Origin: Caballeronia concitans
Lineage (GTDB): Bacteria > Pseudomonadota > Gammaproteobacteria > Burkholderiales > Burkholderiaceae
Length of the DNA stretch: 64,000 bases
Reading direction: 5' to 3'
Assembly: GCF_001544615.1 (NCBI RefSeq)
Contig: NZ_FCNV02000005.1
Span: 186,001-250,000, forward strand
This document shows positions 34,754 through 43,792 of the stretch, in pieces. The first letter of the stretch is position 1. Every line of letters begins with the position of its first letter. The notes beneath the pieces were generated by a model. It did not search any database, was not told where the DNA came from, and saw only the letters and a list, made by a program, of their open reading frames with translations. A program made the position numbers and the translations under genes.

Positions 34754-36640
34754 ATGCCTTTGCCTACCGCCCCGGCCAAGCTCGGCCATCTCCTTCCGGC
34801 CGAAGAGTACAAGGCCAAAGCCAGGCCATCGAAGCAGTCGAAGAAGACTGCAACGAGCGATGACGACGCCAGCGGCTCCGTCGAAACCGTCGCTGCGGAG
34901 CGTCCGCAAGCCGCGAATGCCGCGCATACGCTGCGCGCCATCGCGAGCGATGTGCTGACGCAAGTGCCGCTGGAAGCGCCGGTGGAATCGGCTGTTCCCG
35001 CTCCCGCGCCGCGCGGCCGTCGGACCAAACAGACCGCGGCGCTCTTGCAGCCCGTGCCGAGCGCGCGCGCGAAGCCTGACGAAGCGCAACCCGGAACGCA
35101 GCCCCAGAGCCGCGAGGAAGCACGTCCCGCGAAACGCGAAGCACGCACCGAAGCGCCCGCGACGACGCCCGCCGCTCCGGCCACCGCGCCCGCGAAAGAC
35201 GCGCGCGTCCAACAGAAGCGCCGTCAGCGCGGCGCGGTCGAAGAAGAGCTGCGCAAGCTCTTCGTGCTCGACACCAACGTGCTGATGCACGATCCGAGTT
35301 CGCTCTTCCGCTTCGAGGAACACGACGTCTATCTGCCGATGATGACGCTCGAGGAACTCGACAACCACAAGAAGGGCATGTCGGAAGTGGCGCGCAATGC
35401 GCGTCAGGTGAGCCGCACGCTCGATGCGCTCGTCGCGAACGGCGGGCAGATGTCGGAAGGCATCGCGCTCGCCGCGCAAGGCAATCGCGATGCGCTCGGC
35501 CGCCTGTACTTCCAGACGACGCTCACGGATATCGAGCCGGTCGAAGGCCTGCCCGTCGGCAAGGCGGACAACCAGATTCTCGGCGTCGTGCGCGCGTTGC
35601 AGAAGGAAAGGCCGGATCGCCAGGTCGTGCTGGTGTCGAAAGACATCAACATGCGGATCAAGGCGCATGCGCTCGGCTTGCCCGCCGAGGACTACTTCAA
35701 CGATCAGGTTCTCGAAGACAAGGACCTGCTCTATTCCGGCGTGCGCGCGCTGCCGCAGGACTTCTGGACGAAGCACGCGAAGGGGATGGAAAGCTGGCAG
35801 GACACGAAAACCGGCACCACGTACTATCGCGTGACCGGGCCGCTCTGCCCGTCGATGCTCGTCAACGAGTTCGTCTATCTGGAGCCGCAGAACGGCGAGC
35901 CGTCGTTCCACGCGGTCGTGCGCGAGCTGAACGGCAAGACGGCGCTGCTGCAAACGCTGCGCGACTACGGGCACCACAAGAACAACGTGTGGGGCATCAC
36001 GGCGCGCAATCGCGAGCAGAATTTCGCGCTCAACCTGCTGATGAACCCGGAAGTCGATTTCGTCACGCTGCTCGGCCAGGCGGGCACCGGCAAGACGCTG
36101 ATGGCGCTCGCCGCCGGACTCGCGCAAGTGCTCGACGACAAGCGCTACAACGAGATCATCGTGACGCGCGCGACGGTGCCGGTCGGCGAGGACATCGGCT
36201 TTCTGCCGGGCACCGAGGAAGAGAAGATGCAGCCGTGGATGGGCGCATTCGACGACAACCTCGAAGTCCTGCAGAAAACTGACGACGCCGCCGGCGAATG
36301 GGGCCGCGCCGCGACGCAGGAGTTGATCCGCTCGCGCCTGAAGGTGAAGAGCATGAACTTCATGCGCGGACGCACGTTCGTGGACAAGTACGTGATCATC
36401 GACGAAGCGCAGAACCTGACGCCCAAGCAGATGAAAACGCTCGTCACGCGGGCGGGTCCGGGGACGAAGATCGTGTGCCTGGGGAACATCGCGCAGATCG
36501 ACACGCCGTATCTGACCGAGGGCAGTTCGGGTCTCACCTACGTGGTGGACCGGTTCAAGGGATGGTCCCACAGCGGCCACGTGACGCTCGCGCGCGGCGA
36601 ACGCTCGCGTCTGGCGGATTACGCATCGGACATTCTCTAA
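34754..36640 (+). CDS. PIN-PhoH fusion protein (PhoH2-like)
   Basis: Cytoplasmic protein of 628 aa. The first ~150 residues are a low-complexity Ala/Pro/Arg-rich linker. A PIN RNase domain follows (LFVLDTNVLMHDPSS, ending in acidic DIN), then a PhoH ATPase domain with Walker A LLGQAGTGKTLMAL and Walker B VIIDEAQNLTPKQM. The C-terminal GNIAQIDTPYL and LARGERSRLADYASDIL complete it. PIN-PhoH proteins unwind and cleave RNA in other bacteria; this role is inferred. The start follows GAGGGAACACC. A strong terminator follows. Confidence 0.88.
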   Translation: MPLPTAPAKLGHLLPAEEYKAKARPSKQSKKTATSDDDASGSVETVAAERPQAANAAHTLRAIASDVLTQVPLEAPVESAVPAPAPRGRRTKQTAALLQPVPSARAKPDEAQPGTQPQSREEARPAKREARTEAPATTPAAPATAPAKDARVQQKRRQRGAVEEELRKLFVLDTNVLMHDPSSLFRFEEHDVYLPMMTLEELDNHKKGMSEVARNARQVSRTLDALVANGGQMSEGIALAAQGNRDALGRLYFQTTLTDIEPVEGLPVGKADNQILGVVRALQKERPDRQVVLVSKDINMRIKAHALGLPAEDYFNDQVLEDKDLLYSGVRALPQDFWTKHAKGMESWQDTKTGTTYYRVTGPLCPSMLVNEFVYLEPQNGEPSFHAVVRELNGKTALLQTLRDYGHHKNNVWGITARNREQNFALNLLMNPEVDFVTLLGQAGTGKTLMALAAGLAQVLDDKRYNEIIVTRATVPVGEDIGFLPGTEEEKMQPWMGAFDDNLEVLQKTDDAAGEWGRAATQELIRSRLKVKSMNFMRGRTFVDKYVIIDEAQNLTPKQMKTLVTRAGPGTKIVCLGNIAQIDTPYLTEGSSGLTYVVDRFKGWSHSGHVTLARGERSRLADYASDIL

Positions 36641-36663
36641 GACTACGGGCGCGTTTTGTGATC

Positions 36664-36695
36664 AGCCCGGCGGAGCGATCCGCCGGGCTTTTTTT
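36664..36695 (+). terminator. terminator of the PIN-PhoH gene
   Basis: AGCCCGGCGG (36664-36673) pairs perfectly with CCGCCGGGCT (36680-36689), followed by seven T. Confidence 0.92.
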
Positions 36696-36834
36696 CGTCC
36701 CCACGTTCCGCCGGTGTGACAGTTATGGCACAAACTTAAAGTGAAATATCACGATTTCTTGCCGCACGGCCGTGCGACGGCTACTATCGGCGGAATTATC
36801 CGTTCTGGCGAGCGCTGCTCGCCGCCTGCTCGAA

Positions 36835-37884
36835 ATGCGTCGAATCTGGCTGCCGTTCGTTGTCACCCTTCTGCTCGCCGCGTGTGGAACCGCGCCGCAG
36901 CAGGCAGCGCGCAAGCCGGCCGTTTCTGCGAGCACCGTCCCGCGCGCGTATGCGCCGCCGTCGGGCTTCCCGAATTTCGTCGATCACAGCGTCGGGCGTG
37001 AAGAAATCTCCATTCAGGCGATGTCGCTCGTCGGCGTGCCGTATCGTTGGGGCGGCAACACACCCGACGCCGGTTTCGACTGCAGCGGCCTCGTGCGCTA
37101 TGTCGTCGATCGCGCCGCATCCGTTAATCTTCCGCGCACGACCGGTGAGATGAGCGGGCGCGGCGAGTCGATCGAGCCGGATGAAATCGCGACTGGCGAC
37201 CTCGTTTTCTTCAATACGACGGGCCGGCCGCATTCGCATGTCGGCATCTATGTGGGCAAGCTGCGCTTCGTGAATGCGCCGTCGACCGGCGGCACCGTGC
37301 GGCTCGACTACCTGACGAACCCGTACTGGGCGAAGCGTTTCGACGGGATTCGACGCGTCGCCCCGGCGAAGGCCGCGCCGACGCCGTTCGACGGACCGAC
37401 TTATCTGGCGTCCGGAGCGCAATCGGTGACGGCGGCGCAGGTTTCCGCTTCGAGGCCGCAAGCGCCTGTAGCGGCGGAAGCGCCCCCTTCGGTACGTCAA
37501 ACCGCCACCGCCGATGCTTTCGAGCCACCGCCCGCATCGCTGAGCGCGGCGCAACGGCAATCGTCCGCCGCGCGTCGATCCGCTACCGCTGACGCCTTCG
37601 AACCGCCGCCTGCGTCGATGAGCGCCGCGCAGCGCCAGGCGCAATCGGCTGTCGCAGGCAACGCCGCGCCCGATCCGATCCAGGCCGCCGCCGATGCCTT
37701 CGAGCCGCCCCCGCCCACGTGGCGCGCGGCACGCAGTCAGGCGCAGGCGGCAAAGGCCGTCGCGCCGTCAGAGCCCGCCGAGCCGCCCGTGCACATCATG
37801 CGCGCCTCCACCGGTTCGCTGACCGCGCCCCGTCCGGCCTCGACCGACGATCCCATCGCCCGCTTCGCCGCCGGCAGCAACTGA
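36835..37884 (+). CDS. NlpC/P60 family lipoprotein
   Basis: Predicted peptidoglycan endopeptidase of 349 aa. The start at 36835 begins a lipoprotein signal, MRRIWLPFVV then LLLAAC with lipidated C17; an upstream GTG at 36772 would bury it. The C40 domain has VGVPYRWGGN, catalytic C83 in FDCSGLVRYV and His135 in RPHSHVGIYVG. After the domain, a disordered tail holds three copies of a DAFEPPP-centred unit (near 37511, 37591 and 37693). No clear ribosome site was seen. Spr/NlpC-type lytic activity is inferred. Confidence 0.85.
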   Translation: MRRIWLPFVVTLLLAACGTAPQQAARKPAVSASTVPRAYAPPSGFPNFVDHSVGREEISIQAMSLVGVPYRWGGNTPDAGFDCSGLVRYVVDRAASVNLPRTTGEMSGRGESIEPDEIATGDLVFFNTTGRPHSHVGIYVGKLRFVNAPSTGGTVRLDYLTNPYWAKRFDGIRRVAPAKAAPTPFDGPTYLASGAQSVTAAQVSASRPQAPVAAEAPPSVRQTATADAFEPPPASLSAAQRQSSAARRSATADAFEPPPASMSAAQRQAQSAVAGNAAPDPIQAAADAFEPPPPTWRAARSQAQAAKAVAPSEPAEPPVHIMRASTGSLTAPRPASTDDPIARFAAGSN

Positions 37885-37961
37885 CGCCTGCCGCGCCTCT
37901 CTGCTATCGTGTTCCGATTCATCCCACAGCGGCACCAAAGAACCGATAGGAGCGAACCATC

Positions 37962-38768
37962 ATGGACCTGGGTCTTGCCGGCAAGGTCGTCCTGATCACG
38001 GGCGGCAGCAAGGGCATCGGCTTTGCCTGCGCGAAGGCGTTCGCGCGTGAAGGCGCGAAAGTCGCGATCGTCTCGCGCGACGCCGCCAATCTCGCGCGGG
38101 CGCGCGAACAGCTTGCGGCCGACGGCCATCACGTTCACCTAGCCCGCGCGGACCTGCACGAAGCGCACAGCGCCGAGGACGTCGTCGAGGAAGCGAGCGC
38201 GGCGCTCGGCGCCATCGACATTCTGATCAACAGCGCAGGCGCCGCGCGCCGCTACGATCCCGATTCGCTCGACGCCGCCGCTTACAAAGCCGCGATGGAC
38301 GCGAAATATTTCTCCTACGTCTACCCGCAGCAAGTCGTGCTGAAGCGCATGGCCGAGCGCCGTCGCAACGAGCCGGACGCGGAGCCGGGCGCGATCGTCA
38401 ATATCGTCGGGATGGGCGGGAAAATCGCGACGGACATCCACATCGCGGGCGGCGCGGCGAATGCGGCGCTGATGCTCAATACGGTCGGGCTCGCGCATCA
38501 TTACGCGAAGCTCGGCATCCGCATCAACGCGATCAACCCCGGCGCGACGCTGACCGAGCGCGTCGAGGAAGCGCTCGAACTGGAGGCGCAACGGCAAGGC
38601 GTCACACGCGATCAGGTGCTCGCCGACAGTCAGGCCAAAGTGCCGCTCGGCCGTTACGCGAAACCGGAGGAAATCGCCGACGTCGCGCTCTTCCTGGCGA
38701 GCCGCCGCGCGAGTTACGTGTCGGGCGCGATCATCCCGATGGACGGGGTATCGTCGCCGATCATTTGA
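37962..38768 (+). CDS. SDR-fold protein lacking the catalytic YxxxK
   Basis: Classical short-chain dehydrogenase fold of 268 aa. The cofactor loop TGGSKGIG (residues 13-20) and NSAG (90-93) are intact. At the active site the Tyr is Gly163 and the Lys is Asn167 in IAGGAANAALM, and the usual catalytic Ser position in NIVGMGG is not Ser. The start follows AGGAG. It may bind a dinucleotide without the standard hydride chemistry, or use other residues. No operon partner is apparent. Confidence 0.85.
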   Translation: MDLGLAGKVVLITGGSKGIGFACAKAFAREGAKVAIVSRDAANLARAREQLAADGHHVHLARADLHEAHSAEDVVEEASAALGAIDILINSAGAARRYDPDSLDAAAYKAAMDAKYFSYVYPQQVVLKRMAERRRNEPDAEPGAIVNIVGMGGKIATDIHIAGGAANAALMLNTVGLAHHYAKLGIRINAINPGATLTERVEEALELEAQRQGVTRDQVLADSQAKVPLGRYAKPEEIADVALFLASRRASYVSGAIIPMDGVSSPII

Positions 38769-38774
38769 AGCGCT

Positions 38775-38800
38775 GCGGCCCGCGCATTGGCGGGCCGCAG
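38775..38800. terminator. hairpin between convergent SDR and pit genes
   Basis: TGCGGCCCGC (38775-38784), loop GCATTG, GCGGGCCGCA (38791-38800). Perfect 10-bp stem between two convergent genes, without a U-run. Confidence 0.55.
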
Positions 38801-38814
38801 GCGAAGCAGGACGC

Positions 38815-39825
38815 TCAGAAGATGTGGTGGCCGATCCACCAGCCCGCAGCAGCGAGCGCCGCCGATGCGGGGATCGTCAGCACCCACGCCCACACGATAT
38901 TCCCCGCGACGCCCCAGCGCACCGCGCTGAACTTCTGTGTCGCGCCCACGCCGACGATCGCGCCGGTGATGGTGTGCGTCGTGGAGACGGGAATGCCGAG
39001 CATCGACGCGAGGAACAGCGTGATCGCCCCGCCCGTCTCCGCGCAAAAGCCGCCGACGGGCTTCAGCTTCGTGATCTTCTGCCCCATTGTGCGGACGATA
39101 CGCCAGCCGCCGAACAGCGTGCCGAGACCCATCGACAGATAGCACAGCGCGATCACCCAGATGGGCGGCGCGTCGGCGGTGGACGAGGCGTAGCCGGTGG
39201 CGATCAACAGCATCCAGATGATGCCGATGGTCTTCTGCGCGTCGTTGCCGCCGTGGCCGAGCGAATACAGACCCGCCGACACGAGCTGCAGGCGGCGGAA
39301 ACGCCGGTCCACCTTCGACGGCGGCGTGCGGAAATACATCCACGACACGAGCAGCATGAAAAACGAGCCGAGCACGAAACCGAGCAGCGGCGAGATGAAG
39401 ATGAACGCGACGGTTTTCAAGAGCCCGTCCCAGTTCAGCGATCCCCAGCCCGACTTGGCGAGCGCCGCGCCGACGAGCCCGCCGATCAGCGCATGCGACG
39501 AACTCGACGGAATGCCGTACACCCACGTCACGATGTTCCAGCCGATCGCCCCGACCAGCGCGCCGAAGATGACGTAGTGATCGACGATTTGGGGGTCGAT
39601 CGTCCCCTTGCCGACCGTGGCGGCCACCTTCAGGTGAAAGATGAAATACGCAATGACGTTGAACGCGGCCGCGAACGCGACGGCTTGCTGCGGCTTGAGC
39701 ACGCCGGTCGAAACGACCGTGGCGATGGAGTTGGCAGCGTCGTGGAAGCCGTTCATGAAGTCGAACACGAGTGCGACTATGACGAGCGTGGCGACGGCCC
39801 AGAGGGCGAGTTGAATCGAATGCAT
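38815..39825 (-). CDS. Pit-family inorganic phosphate transporter
   Basis: Inner-membrane phosphate/proton symporter of 336 aa with about ten helices. The two inverted PiT signatures are visible: FDFMNGFHDAANSIAT near the N terminus and LYSLGHGGNDAQKTIGI in the second half, each with the Asp needed for transport. It follows the DUF47 gene by about 105 bp on the minus strand; this pairing is common and suggests that the DUF47 protein modulates Pit. No Pho box was accepted. Confidence 0.92.
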   Translation of the reverse strand: MHSIQLALWAVATLVIVALVFDFMNGFHDAANSIATVVSTGVLKPQQAVAFAAAFNVIAYFIFHLKVAATVGKGTIDPQIVDHYVIFGALVGAIGWNIVTWVYGIPSSSSHALIGGLVGAALAKSGWGSLNWDGLLKTVAFIFISPLLGFVLGSFFMLLVSWMYFRTPPSKVDRRFRRLQLVSAGLYSLGHGGNDAQKTIGIIWMLLIATGYASSTADAPPIWVIALCYLSMGLGTLFGGWRIVRTMGQKITKLKPVGGFCAETGGAITLFLASMLGIPVSTTHTITGAIVGVGATQKFSAVRWGVAGNIVWAWVLTIPASAALAAAGWWIGHHIF

Positions 39826-39930
39826 CAGTTGGTGTTGTTTTGACCGGGCTTGAAGTGCGGCCCCGTCTGTGTCGTCAGCACCCGCCGCGCGCGATCCAAT
39901 GCTGCGCGAGCGCGGGCTCGGGCGGCATGA

Positions 39931-40557
39931 TCAGGCGTTTTCCAGCACGATGCCTTCGATGATGTTGGCGACGTCCTCGCACTTGTCGGTGATCGTCTCG
40001 AGAAGCTCGTAGATCGCCTTGAGCTTGATGAGCGTCTTCACGTCGTCTTCCTCGCGGAACAGCTTCGACATGGCCGAGCGCAAGACGCGGTCCGCGTCCG
40101 ACTCCAGACGGTCGATTTCCTCGCAAATCTTGAGGATTTCGCTCGCGCGCTTCATGTCTTCGAGCAGGCTGACGGCGTTCTGCACGCGCAGGCACGTGGC
40201 CGTGCAGATGTGCGCAAGCTGGCTCGCCTCGGACGTCACGGCGCGCACGTCGTACAGCGAAATGGCCGTGGCGACGTCCTCCATCAGATCGAGGATGTCG
40301 TCCATCGTGGTGATCAGCTTGTGGATTTCGTCGCGATCGAGCGGCGTGATGAAAGTCTTGTGCAGCAGATCGATGGTTTCGTGCGTGAGCTTGTCAGCGC
40401 GCTTTTCGTTGGCCTGCACGTTCTGCTTGTGGACCTCGGCTTCGTGGAGGTTGTCTATCAGCAGTTCGAGTTCCCGGCTTGCATCGACCATGCATTTCGC
40501 ATGCGCGTTGAAGATCTCGAAAAATTTGCCCTCGGTGGGCATGAAACGACCGAACAT
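39931..40557 (-). CDS. DUF47 PhoU-like protein
   Basis: All-helical PhoU-domain protein of 208 aa (TIGR00153/DUF47 type). Rich in Asp/Glu on helices such as DDILDLMEDV and CEEIDRLESDADRVL, as in metal-binding PhoU proteins. The ATG at 40557 (MFGRFMPTEGKFFEIF) follows GGGAA; the longer frame extends 33 residues without support. It precedes the Pit gene on the same strand, and a regulatory role on Pit is inferred from that neighbourhood. Confidence 0.9.
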   Translation of the reverse strand: MFGRFMPTEGKFFEIFNAHAKCMVDASRELELLIDNLHEAEVHKQNVQANEKRADKLTHETIDLLHKTFITPLDRDEIHKLITTMDDILDLMEDVATAISLYDVRAVTSEASQLAHICTATCLRVQNAVSLLEDMKRASEILKICEEIDRLESDADRVLRSAMSKLFREEDDVKTLIKLKAIYELLETITDKCEDVANIIEGIVLENA

Positions 40558-40692
40558 GAAATTCCCGCTAAATGGGTCAATGAGGCTGTCATCAAACTGA
40601 CGTATTGTACCTGCGTGCCGAACCCCGCGCACCGCGCCATCCAGACGCGTGAACACGAGTGTCGCAACGATATGACAGTTTGAGCGCGGCGC

Positions 40693-42081
40693 TTATTCGC
40701 CGCCGTAGAAGCTTTGGACGCCCGCGAAGTTGTCGAACTTCGTGTACTGCCCGTGGAAGGTGAGGCGCACCGGACCGATCGGGCCGTTACGCTGCTTGCC
40801 GATGATGATTTCCGCCGTTCCTTTGTCCGGGCTGTCGGGGTTGTAGACTTCGTCGCGATAGATGAAGAGGATCACGTCCGCGTCCTGTTCGATAGCGCCG
40901 GATTCGCGCAGGTCCGACATGATCGGGCGCTTGTTCGGGCGCTGTTCGAGACCGCGATTCAGCTGAGACAGCGCGATCACCGGCACGTCCAGTTCCTTTG
41001 CGAGACTCTTGAGCGAGCGCGAAATCTCGGAGATTTCGGTGGCGCGGTTCTCGCCGCCGCCCGAGCCGGACATCAACTGCAGATAGTCGACGATGATGAG
41101 CCCGAGCTTGCCGCACTGCCGCGACAAGCGCCGGGCGCGCGAACGCAGTTCCATCGGATTCAGACCACCGGTTTCGTCGATGAAAAGCTGCGCCTCGCTC
41201 ATTTTCTGCACGGCGTGCGTGAGCTTCGGCCAATCTTCGTCGGTCAGGCGGCCCGTGCGCATGCGATGCTGATCCAGCCGTCCGACCGAACCGAGCATAC
41301 GCATGGTCAACTGCGTGCCCGGCATTTCCATCGAGAACACGGCGACCGGCAACCCGTACTCCACCGCGACGTATTCGCCGATGTTCATTGAGAAAGCGGT
41401 TTTACCCATCGACGGCCGCCCCGCCACGATGATCAGCTCGCCGCCGTGCATGCCCGATGTCATGCGGTCGAGATCGACGAAACCGGTCGGCGTGCCGGTC
41501 ACGTCGCTCGGATTGGCGGTGTGGTAAAGCGTGTCGATGCGCTCGACCACCTGCGTCAGCAGCGGCCCGATTTCGAGGAAGCCCTGCGTGCCGCGCGCCC
41601 CGTCTTCCGCGATGGAAAACACGCGCGACTCCGCCTCGTCCAGAATCTGGCGCACTTCCTTGCCTTGCGGATTGAACGCGTCGGCGGAAATTTCATCGGC
41701 GACGGACACGAGGCGGCGCAACACCGCGCGGTCGCGCACGATTTCGGCATAACGGCGGATGTTCGCCGCGCTCGGCGTGTTCTGCGCCAGCGCGTTCAGG
41801 TACGCGAGCCCGCCCACTTCCTCGGCCTTGCCGGCCATGTTGAGGGCTTCGTAGACGGTGATCACGTCGGCCGGGCGCGTCGCCGCGATCAGCTTGCCGA
41901 TGTGCTCGTAAATGATGCGATGGTCGTAGCGATAGAAGTCGCTCTGCGCCATCACGTCGGCGATGCGGTCCCACGCCGCGTTGTCCAGCAGGAGACCGCC
42001 GATCACCGATTGCTCGGCTTCGATCGAGTGCGGCGGGACCTTCAGCGCGTCGAGTTGCGGATCTTTGGACGGTGCGTTCAT
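40693..42081 (-). CDS. dnaB: replicative DNA helicase DnaB
   Basis: Hexameric replication-fork helicase of 462 aa. The N-terminal primase-binding domain starts PPHSIEAEQSVIGGLL. The RecA-like domain has Walker A AGRPSMGKTAF, Walker B LGLIIVDYLQLM and the arginine-finger segment SRSLKSLAKELDVPVIALSQLNRG (split by its motifs). The C terminus ends in the duplication typical of DnaB. No intein. The gene starts only 9 bp after a -10 element and has no Shine-Dalgarno sequence. It lies downstream of the rpsF-priB-rpsR-rplI group. Confidence 0.97.
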   Translation of the reverse strand: MNAPSKDPQLDALKVPPHSIEAEQSVIGGLLLDNAAWDRIADVMAQSDFYRYDHRIIYEHIGKLIAATRPADVITVYEALNMAGKAEEVGGLAYLNALAQNTPSAANIRRYAEIVRDRAVLRRLVSVADEISADAFNPQGKEVRQILDEAESRVFSIAEDGARGTQGFLEIGPLLTQVVERIDTLYHTANPSDVTGTPTGFVDLDRMTSGMHGGELIIVAGRPSMGKTAFSMNIGEYVAVEYGLPVAVFSMEMPGTQLTMRMLGSVGRLDQHRMRTGRLTDEDWPKLTHAVQKMSEAQLFIDETGGLNPMELRSRARRLSRQCGKLGLIIVDYLQLMSGSGGGENRATEISEISRSLKSLAKELDVPVIALSQLNRGLEQRPNKRPIMSDLRESGAIEQDADVILFIYRDEVYNPDSPDKGTAEIIIGKQRNGPIGPVRLTFHGQYTKFDNFAGVQSFYGGE

Positions 42082-42089
42082 GGGGTGGA

Positions 42090-42118
42090 ATTATCGATGA
42101 ATGGCGCGGCGTGGACAA
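42090..42118 (-). promoter_or_regulatory. predicted dnaB promoter close to the ATG
   Basis: On the minus strand TTGTCC (42118-42113) and GATAAT (42095-42090) are 17 bp apart. The start codon begins at 42081, so the transcript would have almost no leader. The -35 adjoins the rplI terminator. Confidence 0.65.
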
Positions 42119-42151
42119 TAAAAAAGGCAGGAACCGATGGAGGTTCCTGCC
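42119..42151 (-). terminator. terminator of the rpsF-rplI operon
   Basis: GGCAGGAACC (42126-42135) pairs with GGTTCCTGCC (42142-42151); on the minus strand a run of TTTTTT follows. It isolates the ribosomal-protein operon from dnaB. Confidence 0.88.
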
Positions 42152-42191
42152 CTTCTTTTCCTGCTCGCGAGGCACGAGGCCTCGCTGTGAC

Positions 42192-42647
42192 TTACGCGTG
42201 CTCGCCGAGCACCGACACGGTCACGTCGACGAGGACGTCCGTGTGCAGCGCCACTTGAACCGGATGGTCGCCGACCATCTTCAGCGGGCCTTGCGGCAGG
42301 CGCACTTGTGCCTTTTCAACTTCAGCGAAGCCTTGCGACTTCAGCGCTTCAGCGATGTCCGCGTTCGTGACCGAACCGAACAGACGGCCGTCCACGCCAG
42401 CCTTCTGCGAGATCTGAACCGTGAAGCCGTTCAGCTTTTCGCCTTGCTTTTGCGCAGCGGTCAGCTTTTCTGCGGCGACCTTTTCGAGTTCGGCGCGGCG
42501 AACTTCGAATTCGGCGATTGCGTCCTTGGTCGCGCGGCGAGCCTTCTTGCCGGGGATCAGGAAGTTGCGTGCGTAGCCGTCCTTGACCTTGACGATGTCG
42601 CCGAGGTTACCCAGATTGACGACCTTTTCCAAAAGAATGATTTGCAT
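42192..42647 (-). CDS. rplI: 50S ribosomal protein L9
   Basis: Ribosomal protein L9, 151 codons. The N-terminal rRNA-binding domain starts [17 protein letters not shown] and contains [14 protein letters not shown]; a long charged helix and the C-terminal domain ([16 protein letters not shown]-like) follow. It is the last gene of rpsF-priB-rpsR-rplI and has a terminator directly after it. Confidence 0.97.
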   Translation of the reverse strand: MQIILLEKVVNLGNLGDIVKVKDGYARNFLIPGKKARRATKDAIAEFEVRRAELEKVAAEKLTAAQKQGEKLNGFTVQISQKAGVDGRLFGSVTNADIAEALKSQGFAEVEKAQVRLPQGPLKMVGDHPVQVALHTDVLVDVTVSVLGEHA

Positions 42648-42677
42648 TTTTGGCTTGTCCTTAGTGCGTCGTCTGAA

Positions 42678-42953
42678 TTAGGCCTTGTGCAGGTCGGTGT
42701 ACGGCAGGAGCGCGAGGAAACGCGCGCGCTTGATTGCCGTGTCGAGCTGGCGCTGATAGTGCGCCTTCGTGCCAGTCAGACGAGCCGGCGTGATCTTGCC
42801 GTTTTCGCCGATGAAGTCCTTCAGCGTTTCCGTGTCCTTGTAGTCGATGTACTCGACACCGGCTGCCGTGAAACGGCAGAACTTCTTGCGCTTGAAGAGC
42901 GGGTTTTGTTGCTGACGACGCTTGTCGAATTTCTTACCAGTCGGGCGGGGCAT
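42678..42953 (-). CDS. rpsR: 30S ribosomal protein S18
   Basis: Ribosomal protein S18 of 91 aa, partner of S6 on the small subunit platform. Basic N terminus ([15 protein letters not shown]), then [16 protein letters not shown] and the C-terminal [21 protein letters not shown], which binds 16S rRNA. It lies 2 bp after priB and 30 bp before rplI. Confidence 0.97.
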   Translation of the reverse strand: MPRPTGKKFDKRRQQQNPLFKRKKFCRFTAAGVEYIDYKDTETLKDFIGENGKITPARLTGTKAHYQRQLDTAIKRARFLALLPYTDLHKA

Positions 42954-42955
42954 GT

Positions 42956-43255
42956 TCAGTCCTTTCCAATGTCCTGCAATTCTGTGATGTGAAACACCAG
43001 GGTTCGCGCGTTACGGCTTCGTTTCGCCAGAAAGCCGGTGAAGCGTGTTTCGACGCCCATCGGACAGCTTTCCAGCTTGCCGCTCGCCTCTCCGGCCGCG
43101 ACCGCCTGCAGGGTCAGTTCGATCTTGCGGACGATGCCCGCTTCGACGACTTCCGCGGCGTGTTGCAATGTGCAGCTTGCGATCGGGATGCCGGCGGGCG
43201 TGTACCGCACCGGTTCGCGTTCCACGACGCTTGCTGTCAGTTGCAGCCGGTTCAC
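42956..43255 (-). CDS. priB: primosomal replication protein N, PriB
   Basis: Small OB-fold single-stranded-DNA-binding protein of 99 aa, used with PriA and DnaT to reload DnaB at stalled forks. It begins [24 protein letters not shown] and keeps the [15 protein letters not shown] strand typical of PriB. The start is GTG at 43255 behind AAGG. It lies between rpsF and rpsR as in most proteobacteria, linking replication restart with ribosomal gene expression. Confidence 0.93.
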   Translation of the reverse strand: MNRLQLTASVVEREPVRYTPAGIPIASCTLQHAAEVVEAGIVRKIELTLQAVAAGEASGKLESCPMGVETRFTGFLAKRSRNARTLVFHITELQDIGKD

Positions 43256-43289
43256 TTAAACCTTGGTGGCTGTGACGAATGAATTCGCC

Positions 43290-43661
43290 TTAAGCCTGCG
43301 CTTCGGTCGGCTGAGCAGCCGCCTTCTTGGCTTCTTCGCGCTGCACTTCCTTCATCATCGGCGACGGGCCGGTTTCGGCCTTCTTCATCTTGACGATCAG
43401 ATGGCGCAGAACGGCGTCGTTGAACTTGAACGCGTGTTCCAGTTCTTCGAGCGTCGCCTGGTCGCACTCGATGTTCATGCAGACGTAGTGAGCCTTCGCG
43501 AGTTTCTCGATCATGTAGGCCAGTTGGCGGCGGCCCCAGTCCTCGATGCGGTGGATCTGGCCACCGTGCGACGTGATCGTGGTCTTGTAGCGCTCGATCA
43601 TGGCGGGCACTTGCTCGCTCTGATCGGGGTGCACGATAAAGACGATTTCGTAATGACGCAT
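43290..43661 (-). CDS. rpsF: 30S ribosomal protein S6
   Basis: Ribosomal protein S6 of 123 aa. It starts [19 protein letters not shown] at 43661 behind GGAG; a longer in-frame start was rejected. The family's [19 protein letters not shown] block is present. First gene of the rpsF-priB-rpsR-rplI operon, with a near-consensus promoter about 75 bp upstream. Confidence 0.96.
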   Translation of the reverse strand: MRHYEIVFIVHPDQSEQVPAMIERYKTTITSHGGQIHRIEDWGRRQLAYMIEKLAKAHYVCMNIECDQATLEELEHAFKFNDAVLRHLIVKMKKAETGPSPMMKEVQREEAKKAAAQPTEAQA

Positions 43662-43735
43662 ATTCACTCCTTGTGCTGACTTATGGATAGAAGCCGCCCG
43701 GGCGTCGGACCGGTGCGGCAAGTGAGAAGCCGAAG

Positions 43736-43764
43736 ATTATAGCTTTTTGTCTGCGCTCGTGCAA
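43736..43764 (-). promoter_or_regulatory. near-consensus promoter of the rpsF operon
   Basis: On the minus strand TTGCAC (43764-43759) and TATAAT (43741-43736) are separated by 17 bp. Strength fits a ribosomal-protein operon. The leader to the rpsF start is about 65 nt and could carry the S6:S18 autoregulatory site known in other bacteria; I could not verify one. Confidence 0.85.
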
Positions 43765-43792
43765 ATTGAATTTCGAGCGCGTTTTCAAGCAG

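Noticed and set aside
40586-40678. CTGTCAT matches upstream of the DUF47-pit genes, as possible Pho boxes
   Set aside because: The two hits are on opposite strands and far apart, not the tandem 11-bp-spaced repeats of a Pho box.
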